Positions 1 to 5,476 of a DNA stretch of 7,740 nucleotides are shown in pieces. The first letter of the stretch is position 1, and each line of letters opens with the position of its first letter. Below the pieces are notes generated by a model. That model was not told the origin of the DNA. It saw only the letters and a program-made list of their open reading frames with translations, and made no database searches. The stretch comes from Pseudomonadota bacterium. GTDB lineage: Bacteria > Pseudomonadota > Alphaproteobacteria > Reyranellales > Reyranellaceae. The stretch lies in NCBI GenBank assembly GCA_023436825.1, contig JAEZHS010000506.1:1-7740 (forward strand), given 5' to 3'. Position numbers and translations under genes: made by a program.

Positions 1-282
1 TTTTCGGTACGGTGCGAGCGTCTGTCGCTCTATGCATCGTTCATCCGACCATGTGCCAGACCGCTCCCGCCCGGAGCCGGTCATCCCACCCGACTGCTTG
101 CAGTCGGGCGGGATAAGTGCGCCACAGGGCGCCGAGGTGGAGTGCAGTCGATGCTCGCAGTTTCTCTGCCAAGGAGTGCAGTTCGGCGGGAGGGCCAGCA
201 GAAAATGCAGAAATTCACCGGCAAGGCGACTGCAGTGCATGCGCCCCGGCTGGCGAAGCCGAGAGGGAGGTGAGGGTCTTCT
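1..282. other. Non-coding or unrecognised stretch downstream of the tetR gene
   Basis: I recognise no gene here. Forward frame 1 is open from the window edge to a TGA at 271-273, so the tail of a gene starting outside the window cannot be excluded. However, the translation is rich in Arg, Pro, Gly and Ala and resembles no family I know, and stop-free frames of this length are common at such GC. The stretch contains a strong hairpin (83-114), a small GAGCG/CGCTC inverted repeat (16-20 with 26-30), and an 8-base inverted repeat TGCAGTCG/CGACTGCA (143-150 with 227-234). This density of small symmetries suggests repeat-derived intergenic DNA. The tetR transcript runs into it from the right. Confidence 0.5.
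83..114. repeat. Strong hairpin beyond the 3' end of tetR
   Basis: Bases 83-97 and 100-114 are complementary over 15 positions with a single A/C mismatch (88 with 109). The core is CCCGACTGC TT GCAGTCGGG. No run of T follows on either strand, so it is not a canonical Rho-independent terminator. It could still stall or protect the 3' end of the leftward tetR transcript, whose stop lies about 170 bases away. It starts with GTCATCCC (80-87), the same eight bases that end the large palindrome at 5340-5458, so it may be a relic of a related repeat. Confidence 0.6.
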
Positions 283-930
283 TCACCGGCTCCCGGCCGC
301 GTCGCGCAACGCCGCATCGATCACAGCGTCGACCAGCCAGCCTGCGATCTCCTCGACCTCGCGATCGCGCGACCCCCAGATGTCCTTCAGCACGACATAG
401 GGTTCGATGCCGTAGACGATGGAAAGCGCCTTCATCAGCCGGTCATAGCGCTTTCGTCCAAGTTGCTGCCGCAACGGCGCCGCCGCTTTTTCCAGCAGTC
501 CTCGGCGAAAGCCGCGCCGGTAGCGCGGCTCCTCGAGCAGGCCGACGCGCTCCAGCGATTCATGCTCCAGCGACAATTGCAGGGCCGCGCGCATGTGCGG
601 CTCGAACTCCTTGAAGCGCGGGAAGGTCTGCCTGAAGAGCTCGCGCACGCGCTGTCCGCCGTCGCGCGCCGTGGGCTCGTAGCTGCGCACCGGGCCCAGG
701 CTCTCGGCGACGACGGCGGCGATCACCGTGCTGCGGTTGGGGAAGTAGCGATAGGCCGTCGCCCGCGACACGCCGGCGGTCAGCGCCACCTCGGCGACCG
801 AGGGCGTGCGGCCGCGCCGGACGAGCTGCATGGCCGCGGCGAGGAGCCGGCGCCGCGTGACGGCCTTGGCGTCGTTGTCCGGCGGCAAGGTCATGCTGTG
901 CGACGGCACCGGGGTGGCTTTCCTTGACAT
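283..930 (-). CDS. TetR/AcrR-family transcriptional regulator
   Basis: This encodes a 215-residue DNA-binding regulator, a normal length for the TetR family. The N-terminal helix-turn-helix spans about residues 22-70; the recognition helix and following turn read VSRATAYRYFPNRS (about 54-67), a textbook TetR signature. The rest is a helical ligand-binding/dimerisation domain too variable to reveal a ligand. The gene is divergent from the FAH/amidohydrolase operon and a perfect 16-base palindrome lies between them, so it probably represses that operon and perhaps itself until a pathway metabolite binds. Start choice: ATG at 928-930 has only a GGGG-type ribosome site, and that site lies inside a possible hairpin. 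An in-frame ATG at 892-894 (residue 13) would still keep the whole DNA-binding domain but has no clear ribosome site. Family is certain; target is inferred from position. Confidence 0.93.
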   Translation of the reverse strand: MSRKATPVPSHSMTLPPDNDAKAVTRRRLLAAAMQLVRRGRTPSVAEVALTAGVSRATAYRYFPNRSTVIAAVVAESLGPVRSYEPTARDGGQRVRELFRQTFPRFKEFEPHMRAALQLSLEHESLERVGLLEEPRYRRGFRRGLLEKAAAPLRQQLGRKRYDRLMKALSIVYGIEPYVVLKDIWGSRDREVEEIAGWLVDAVIDAALRDAAGSR

Positions 931-944
931 GATGCAACCCCGGT
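908..944 (-). promoter_or_regulatory. Inverted repeat that could fold over the tetR start codon
   Basis: ACCGGGGT (908-915) and ACCCCGGT (937-944) are perfect 8-base inverted repeats separated by 21 bases. On the leftward tetR mRNA the upstream arm holds the only ribosome-site-like GGGG, the loop holds the AUG (928-930), and the downstream arm is in codons 6-8. Such a hairpin would hide the ribosome site. It could equally be a second protein-binding site or chance in GC-rich DNA. The complementarity is seen; the function is inferred. Confidence 0.4.
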
Positions 945-964
945 CCTAGCCTTTGCACAATCTG

Positions 965-980
965 TGAGACGCGCGTCTCA
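965..980. promoter_or_regulatory. Probable TetR operator, perfect 16-base palindrome
   Basis: TGAGACGCGCGTCTCA reads identically on both strands over all 16 bases. It sits in the 136-base gap between the divergent tetR and FAH-family genes, 35 bases from the tetR start and 87 from the FAH start. This is the position and length expected of a TetR-family operator that controls both directions. A very weak promoter-like pair for the rightward operon, TTGCAC (953-958) and TCTCAT (976-981) with a 17-base spacer, would be covered by bound repressor; I give that promoter little weight on its own. Confidence 0.72.
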
Positions 981-1023
981 TGCGTTCTCCTGTCGATGCG
1001 CGCGGGCTTCACCAAATAGCAAC

Positions 1024-1055
1024 AGAGCCGGCTCTTGGCCATCGCCGAACCGGCT
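1024..1055 (+). promoter_or_regulatory. Leader palindrome just upstream of the FAH-gene ribosome site
   Basis: AGAGCCGGCTCT (1024-1035) is a perfect 12-base palindrome. In addition AGCCGG (1026-1031) can pair with CCGGCT (1050-1055), which directly abuts the ribosome site at 1056. It may be a second, different protein-binding site or an mRNA leader hairpin. Both symmetries are visible, but short GC palindromes are frequent in this DNA, so the function is only a possibility. Confidence 0.25.
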
Positions 1056-1069
1056 GGAAGGAAACGTTG
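1056..1069 (+). promoter_or_regulatory. Ribosome binding site deciding a TTG start
   Basis: GGAAGGAA (1056-1063) lies a few bases before TTG (1067-1069). No ATG or GTG in this frame sits near it. The FAH-family protein's expected N-terminus (KIATFWWAGRRHVGRV) begins at the codon right after the TTG. The only in-frame ATG, at 980-982, overlaps the operator palindrome and would add 29 residues unlike the family. Confidence 0.75.
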
Positions 1070-1945
1070 AAGATCGCCACCTTCTGGTGGGCGGGACGTC
1101 GGCATGTCGGACGCGTGAGCGCCGACGAACGCGATGTGACGCCTCTTGCGCTCGGAGATCGCGCCCATGCTGTGGGTGCGCTGGCGCTCGTCGAGATGAT
1201 GGCCGAAGGCGCGGCGGTTCCGAAACCGTCGGGCGCCGCACTGCCTCTGTCCGCCGTCAAGCTCGATGCGCCGATCCCGGTGCCACGGCGCAACATCTTC
1301 TGCGTCGGCCTCAACTATCGCGCTCACGCCAGCGAGTTCGCGGCAAGCGGTGTCGGCGGGCCGCGGCCGCCGCAGCAGGTCGTGCCGGAATTCCCGGTGA
1401 TCTTTTCCAAGGTGCCGGAGAGCGTGATCGCGCCCGAGGCCGAGATCCGCATTCCCAGCGGCCTCTCATCGTCCATCGACTACGAAGCCGAGCTCGCGGT
1501 CGTGATCGGCAAGACCGGGACCAACATCCCCGTGCCGCGCGCCACGGACCATGTCTGGGGCTACACGATCGTCAACGACGTGACGGCGCGCGATCTGCAG
1601 CGCCGCCACCAGCAGTGGCTTCTGGGCAAGTCGCTCGACACCTTCGCCCCCATGGGACCATGGCTCGCCTGCACCAACGAGCTCGACGGCGCTCACACGC
1701 GCGTGCGTTGCTGGGTGAACGACGAACTGCGCCAGGATGCGCCGACCGAGGACCTGATCTTCGACATCCCGACCCTGATCTCGACCATCTCGGCCGGCAT
1801 CACGCTCTATCCCGGCGATATCATCGCCACCGGCACGCCTGCGGGTGTCGGCATCGGTTTCGATCCGCCCAAGTTCCTGCGCCGTGGCGATCGCGTGCGC
1901 ATCCACATCGAAGGTATCGGCACGCTCAGCAACCCCGTCCAGTAG
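1067..1945 (+). CDS. Fumarylacetoacetate hydrolase (FAH) family protein
   Basis: This predicts a 292-residue cytosolic enzyme of the FAH superfamily (COG0179), whose members cleave C-C bonds in acylpyruvates or hydrate/isomerise 2-oxo-enoic diacids using a divalent metal. Visible family motifs, in order, are FCVGLNYRAHASE at the start of the catalytic domain, DYEAELAVVIGK with metal-ligand candidates E140 and E142, VNDVTARD with ligand candidate D171, GKSLDTFAPMGPW, and the C-terminal PGDIIATGTPAGVG. The first ~70 residues match the N-terminal domain common in bacterial members. Start is the TTG with a good ribosome site, not the ATG at 980. It is the first gene of the operon, with 9 bases to the next. 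Substrate is unknown; acylpyruvate hydrolase, HpaG-like or ureidoglycolate-lyase-like roles are all possible, with an aromatic or ring-opened 2-oxo acid the most natural guess. Confidence 0.92.
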   Translation: MKIATFWWAGRRHVGRVSADERDVTPLALGDRAHAVGALALVEMMAEGAAVPKPSGAALPLSAVKLDAPIPVPRRNIFCVGLNYRAHASEFAASGVGGPRPPQQVVPEFPVIFSKVPESVIAPEAEIRIPSGLSSSIDYEAELAVVIGKTGTNIPVPRATDHVWGYTIVNDVTARDLQRRHQQWLLGKSLDTFAPMGPWLACTNELDGAHTRVRCWVNDELRQDAPTEDLIFDIPTLISTISAGITLYPGDIIATGTPAGVGIGFDPPKFLRRGDRVRIHIEGIGTLSNPVQ

Positions 1946-1954
1946 GTTCCCGCC

Positions 1955-3238
1955 ATGGCCAATGTGCTGTTCACCAATGTGCGCATTCTCGACGGTTCCG
2001 GCAGTCCGGCTTACGCGGGCGAGGTCATGGTGCAGGGCAATCGCATCGCGCGGCTGGGGCGCGGCGCGCGGGCGGTGCAGGCGACCGGCGTTACTGTGGT
2101 GGATGGCGGCGGCGCGACCCTGATGCCGGGCATGGTCGAGGCGCACACGCACTTCTCGTGGAACGACCAGCCCGGCTTGGGCGAGATCCAGCGCATGCCC
2201 ACCGAGGAGCACATCCTGTGGTGCGCGCACATTGCCAGGCGCTATCTCGATATGGGCTTCACGTCCTGCGTCGGCGCCGCTTGCGCCAAGCCGCGGCTGG
2301 ACGTCGTCACCCGCAACGCGATCAACGAGGGGCTGATCCCCGGTCCGCGCTATCTCGCCGCCAGCCAGGAGATCACGGTGCCGGGCGGGCTCGGCGACGA
2401 GACCCTGCCGCATCTGCCGTTCCCCGAGTTCAGCTTCGGCGCCATCGTCAACGGACCGGAGGACATGCGCCGCACCGTGCGCATGTTCCTGAAGTACGGC
2501 GTGGATACCATCAAGCTCAATCTGTCGGGCGAATACATCGCCGGCATCCCGGCGGAGTTCACGCCGATGTCCGATGCCGAGATCGCCATGGCGGTGAAGG
2601 AGGCGCACCGGCGCGGCAAGCGTGTCGCCGCCCACGCCCGCTCGGCCGAATCGGTCAAGCAGTGCGTTCGCCACGGCATAGAAATCATCTTCCATGCGAG
2701 CTTCGCCGATGAAGAAGCGCTCGACATGCTGGAGGCGGCCAAGGATCGCCACTTCGTGGCGCCCGGCATCGCCTGGCTGATCAACACGTCGTACCACGCG
2801 GCCGAGTGGGGCATCACGCCCGAGGTCGCCAAGGGCATGGGCTACCACCGCGAGCTCGAGATCGCCAGCGAGACGCTGAAGAAGATCCATCGCCGCGGTA
2901 TCCGCATCCTGCCGGGCGGCGACTACGGCTTCGCCTGGATCAAGCACGGCACCAATGCCAAGGATCTCGAATACTTCGTGAAGTATCTCGGCTTCACGCC
3001 CATGGAGGCGCTGGTCGCCGCCACCCGCTTGGGCGGCGAGATCATGATGCGCGGCCGCGAGCTGGGCCAGATCAAGGAGGGGTATCTCGCCGACCTCGTG
3101 CTGGTCGACGGCGATCCGGTGGCCAACATCACCGTGCTGCAGGATCCCAAGCGGCTGTTGGCCGTGATGAAGGATGGCCGGTTCCACAAGGAGCCGGAGC
3201 TGGCTGGCCAGGGCGCCCGGCGCCTGTCGGTGGCCTGA
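1955..3238 (+). CDS. Metal-dependent amidohydrolase, copy 1 (COG1228/imidazolonepropionase-like)
   Basis: This encodes a 427-residue cytosolic hydrolase of the amidohydrolase superfamily; no signal peptide is visible. A small N-terminal beta domain (MANVLFTNVRILDGSG) leads into a TIM barrel, and the chain returns to the beta domain at YLADLVLVDGDP. The whole binuclear metal site is present: H64 and H66 in EAHTHF, carboxylated-lysine candidate K187 in TIKLNLSG, H227 in AHARS, H247 in FHASF, and D323 in GGDYGF. Relatives include imidazolonepropionase, prolidase-like Xaa-Pro/Xaa-Arg dipeptidases and ochratoxin-type amidases, so it should cut a cyclic amide, peptide-like bond or lactone; the exact substrate cannot be read. 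Only a weak AGTAGG (1941-1946), overlapping the previous stop, precedes the ATG, which suggests coupling to the FAH gene. It is a clear paralogue of the gene at 4037-5326, about two thirds identical by eye. Confidence 0.93.
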   Translation: MANVLFTNVRILDGSGSPAYAGEVMVQGNRIARLGRGARAVQATGVTVVDGGGATLMPGMVEAHTHFSWNDQPGLGEIQRMPTEEHILWCAHIARRYLDMGFTSCVGAACAKPRLDVVTRNAINEGLIPGPRYLAASQEITVPGGLGDETLPHLPFPEFSFGAIVNGPEDMRRTVRMFLKYGVDTIKLNLSGEYIAGIPAEFTPMSDAEIAMAVKEAHRRGKRVAAHARSAESVKQCVRHGIEIIFHASFADEEALDMLEAAKDRHFVAPGIAWLINTSYHAAEWGITPEVAKGMGYHRELEIASETLKKIHRRGIRILPGGDYGFAWIKHGTNAKDLEYFVKYLGFTPMEALVAATRLGGEIMMRGRELGQIKEGYLADLVLVDGDPVANITVLQDPKRLLAVMKDGRFHKEPELAGQGARRLSVA

Positions 3239-3239
3239 G

Positions 3240-4025
3240 ATGACGACGCAGTTCGTCGAGCGCATCGCCGTCGAGACCGACGGATCGGGCGACGACGTTC
3301 TGCTGATCCATGGCTTGGGCGGTACTTCCAACGTCTGGGTGCCGCTGATGCCGACCTTGATGCGCCACCGCACGGTGCGGCCCGACCTGCCCGGTTCCGG
3401 CCGCTCGGCGCGCGTCGAGGGGCCGTTGACCATCGATCGCTTCGTGCAGGCGATGTTGCGGGTCTGCGCCGCCCTGAACGTCGAACGTGCGCATGTGGTG
3501 GCCCATTCGATGGGCACCATCGTTGCCTTCCATCTCGCCAATGTGGCGCCGCGGCTCGTGCGTAGCCTGGCGCTGTTCGGCCCCTTGCTTTCGCCGCCCG
3601 ATGCCGCGCGGCCGGGCCTCAAGGCCCGCGGCGAAAAGGCACGCAGCGAAGGCGAACCCGGCATGCAGGCGATCGCCGATGCGATCGTGCAGTCCGCCAC
3701 CTCGACCGACACCCGCGCGCGCCAGCCGGCGGCGGTGGCGATGGTGCGCGAATCGCTGATGCGCCAGTGCCCCGAGGGCTACGCGCGCTCGTGTGACGCG
3801 CTGGCCGGCGCGCAGCCGGCCGATCCGGCACAGATCGCCTGTCCGACCTTGATGGTGACCGGCGATGAGGACGCAATCGCGCCGCCGCAGGCGGTGCGCC
3901 TGATCGGCGAACGCATTGCCGGCGCGCGGGTCGAGATCCTGCCGCGCTGCGGCCACTGGACGACCATCGAGAAACCCGGCGAGTGCAACGACGCGCTGAA
4001 GCGTTTTTACGCTCGTCGCCTGTGA
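3240..4025 (+). CDS. Alpha/beta-fold hydrolase
   Basis: This encodes a 261-residue soluble hydrolase of the alpha/beta superfamily, most like the 3-oxoadipate enol-lactonase (PcaD)/C-C hydrolase/esterase branch. The oxyanion-hole motif HGLGGTS spans residues 24-30. The nucleophile elbow AHSMGT gives S90, the acid is D211 in GDEDAIAPP, and the base is H239 in CGHWTTIEKP, so the triad is complete and the enzyme is probably active. A variable cap lies between about residues 120 and 190. The ATG at 3240 follows the previous stop by one base, indicating translational coupling; an upstream in-frame ATG at 3174 would overlap the amidohydrolase by 65 bases with no family-like sequence. Its place between the two amidohydrolases argues that it acts in the same pathway, on an ester, lactone or C-C bond. 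The substrate is unknown. Confidence 0.92.
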   Translation: MTTQFVERIAVETDGSGDDVLLIHGLGGTSNVWVPLMPTLMRHRTVRPDLPGSGRSARVEGPLTIDRFVQAMLRVCAALNVERAHVVAHSMGTIVAFHLANVAPRLVRSLALFGPLLSPPDAARPGLKARGEKARSEGEPGMQAIADAIVQSATSTDTRARQPAAVAMVRESLMRQCPEGYARSCDALAGAQPADPAQIACPTLMVTGDEDAIAPPQAVRLIGERIAGARVEILPRCGHWTTIEKPGECNDALKRFYARRL

Positions 4026-4031
4026 AGGAGG
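4025..4031 (+). promoter_or_regulatory. Strong ribosome binding site for amidohydrolase copy 2
   Basis: AAGGAGG, an almost perfect anti-16S match, starts on the last base of the alpha/beta hydrolase stop codon and lies 5 bases before ATG 4037. It fixes the start there, not at the in-frame ATG at 3983 inside the preceding gene. It contrasts with the weak site before amidohydrolase copy 1, so copy 2 may be translated more strongly. Confidence 0.85.
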
Positions 4032-4036
4032 CAGTC

Positions 4037-5326
4037 ATGGCAAACATGCTCTTCACCAACGTGCGCATCATCGACGGCTCGGGCGCGCCGCCCTTCGCCG
4101 GCGACGTTTTGGTCCAAGGCAACCGCATCCTGCGCGTCGGCCGAGGCAGCCGTTCCGTTCCGACCGTGGGCGCCACGGTGATCGACGGCGCCGGCGCGAC
4201 CCTGATGCCGGGAATGGTCGAGGCGCACACGCACTTCTCGTGGAACGACGCCGCGACGCTCGACGGCATCCAGCGCATGCCGCTGGAAGAGCACGTGCTG
4301 TGGTCGGCTGACGTGGCGCGGCGCTATCTCGAGGCCGGTTTCACCTCTTGCGTCGGCGCCGCCTGCGCCAAGCCGCGGCTCGACGTGGTGACGCGCAACG
4401 CCATCAACTCGGGCCTCATCCCCGGCCCACGCTACCTCGCGGCCAGCCAGGAGATCACCGTGGCGGGTGCCCTGGGCGACGAGATGCCGCCGCACCTGCC
4501 GTACCCCGAGTTCAGCTTCGGCGTCGTGGTCAGCGGCCCCGAGGAAATGCGCAAGGCCGTGCGCATGTTCCTGAAGTTCGGCGTCGACACCATCAAGCTC
4601 AACCTGTCGGGCGACAACTTCGCCGCCAATGCGCCGGCCGAGACGACCTGGATGAGCGACGAGGAGGTCGCCATCGCCGTCGCCGAGACCAAGAAGCGCG
4701 GCAAGCGGGTATCGTGCCACGCCCGGTCCTGCGAATCGATCAAGCAGGCGATGCGCCACGGCATCGAGATCGTCTATCACGCGAGCTTCACCGACGAGGA
4801 AGCTCTCGACATGCTGGAGGCCCGCAAGGACAAGATCTTCGTGGCGCCCGGCATCGGCATCCTGTTCGCCATGATGGACCACGCGGCGCCGTGGGGCATC
4901 GATCGCAAGAAGGCGATCGAGATGGGCTACGAGATCGAGATCGCCGCCGCCGTCGAATCGCTGAAGAAGATGCACAAGCGTGGCATCCGGGTACTGCCGG
5001 GCGGCGACTACGGCTTCGCCTTCACGCCGCATTGCGACAATGCCCGCGATCTCGAGTACTTCGTGAAGCACCTCGGCATGACGCCGATGGAAGCCATCGT
5101 CTCGACCACCAAGCTCGGCGCCGAGATCATGATGCAGGGCGGCGAGCTCGGGCAGATCAAGGACGGCTATCTCGCCGACATCCTGCTGGTCGACGGCGAT
5201 CCGCTTTCCAACCTCGCCATCCTGCGCGACCAGAAGAAGATCCTGGCCGTGATGAAGGACGGCACCTTCTACAAGAAGCCCGAGATCGCCTCGGCCCGCT
5301 CGCGCTGGGCGGCGTCGGTGGCGTGA
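4037..5326 (+). CDS. Metal-dependent amidohydrolase, copy 2 (paralogue of copy 1)
   Basis: This encodes a 429-residue cytosolic amidohydrolase with the same domain order as copy 1. All metal-site residues are kept: H64 and H66 (EAHTHF), K187 (TIKLNLSG), H228 (SCHARS), H248 (YHASF) and D324 (GGDYGF). Long stretches match copy 1 exactly, such as GFTSCVGAACAKPRLDVVTR and GLIPGPRYLAASQEITV. The copies differ most around residues 195-205, where copy 2 has one extra residue, around 270-305 (copy 1 AWLINTSYHAAEWG, copy 2 GILFAMMDHAAPWG), and at the C-terminus. Those blocks follow the metal-ligand strands, where substrate loops usually lie in this fold. I infer duplication followed by substrate specialisation, or a heteromeric pair. 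It is the last gene of the tight catabolic cluster; a palindromic repeat follows. The substrate is unknown. Confidence 0.93.
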   Translation: MANMLFTNVRIIDGSGAPPFAGDVLVQGNRILRVGRGSRSVPTVGATVIDGAGATLMPGMVEAHTHFSWNDAATLDGIQRMPLEEHVLWSADVARRYLEAGFTSCVGAACAKPRLDVVTRNAINSGLIPGPRYLAASQEITVAGALGDEMPPHLPYPEFSFGVVVSGPEEMRKAVRMFLKFGVDTIKLNLSGDNFAANAPAETTWMSDEEVAIAVAETKKRGKRVSCHARSCESIKQAMRHGIEIVYHASFTDEEALDMLEARKDKIFVAPGIGILFAMMDHAAPWGIDRKKAIEMGYEIEIAAAVESLKKMHKRGIRVLPGGDYGFAFTPHCDNARDLEYFVKHLGMTPMEAIVSTTKLGAEIMMQGGELGQIKDGYLADILLVDGDPLSNLAILRDQKKILAVMKDGTFYKKPEIASARSRWAASVA

Positions 5327-5337
5327 TGGTCTCATCG

Positions 5338-5460
5338 CCGTCATCCCGAGCGGAGCCGCCCGAAGGGCGGCGCAGTCGAGGGACCTCGTCTTGTCGACGC
5401 AGCGACAGAACAGGTCCCTCCACTACGCCTCGCTGCGCTCGGCTTCGGTCGGGATGACGG
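5338..5460. repeat. Long imperfect inverted repeat with GTCATCCC ends
   Basis: The arms 5338-5386 and 5412-5460 face each other around a 25-base centre. Comparing 5340-5386 with the reverse complement of 5412-5458 gives 38 matches in 47, with exact outer ends (GTCATCCCGA) and inner ends (GAGGGACCT). The left arm also holds its own perfect hairpin, GCCGCCC GAA GGGCGGC (5355-5371). Elements of this form (GTCATCCCGAGCG...GGGACCT) are scattered between genes in many high-GC proteobacteria, so I read it as an interspersed palindromic repeat. It fills almost the whole gap between the catabolic cluster and livH. It lacks a T-run, but a transcribed hairpin this size could reduce read-through or protect either transcript's end. 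Confidence 0.85.
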
Positions 5461-5476
5461 GTGGGAGAGGACGCGT

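Noticed and set aside
81..317. Small minus-strand frame of 78 codons after tetR
   Set aside because: It overlaps the end of tetR, has no clear ribosome site and no recognisable similarity; better treated as intergenic.
980..1066. ATG at 980 as the start of the FAH-family gene
   Set aside because: It overlaps the operator palindrome, has no ribosome site, and adds residues unlike the family; the TTG at 1067 has a strong site.
964..2712. Plus-strand open frame of 582 codons in another frame across the FAH and amidohydrolase genes
   Set aside because: The Arg-rich low-quality translation has no motifs and overlaps two well-supported genes.
3174..3239. Upstream start for the alpha/beta hydrolase
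   Set aside because: It would overlap the amidohydrolase's C-terminal coding region and add residues of no family; ATG 3240 fits a coupled start.
1466..3712. Very long open frame on the minus strand across the amidohydrolase and alpha/beta hydrolase genes
   Set aside because: It is antisense to three genes with clear catalytic motifs and has no recognisable domain; GC-rich codon use on the plus strand leaves the opposite strand nearly stop-free.
5329..5334. GTCTCA, matching half of the operator palindrome, just after amidohydrolase copy 2
   Set aside because: A six-base single half-site is expected by chance and has no symmetric partner.
4007..5344. Minus-strand open frame of 445 codons under amidohydrolase copy 2
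   Set aside because: It mirrors a real gene with complete metal-site motifs; the His/Asp/Arg-rich translation is typical of an antisense shadow.
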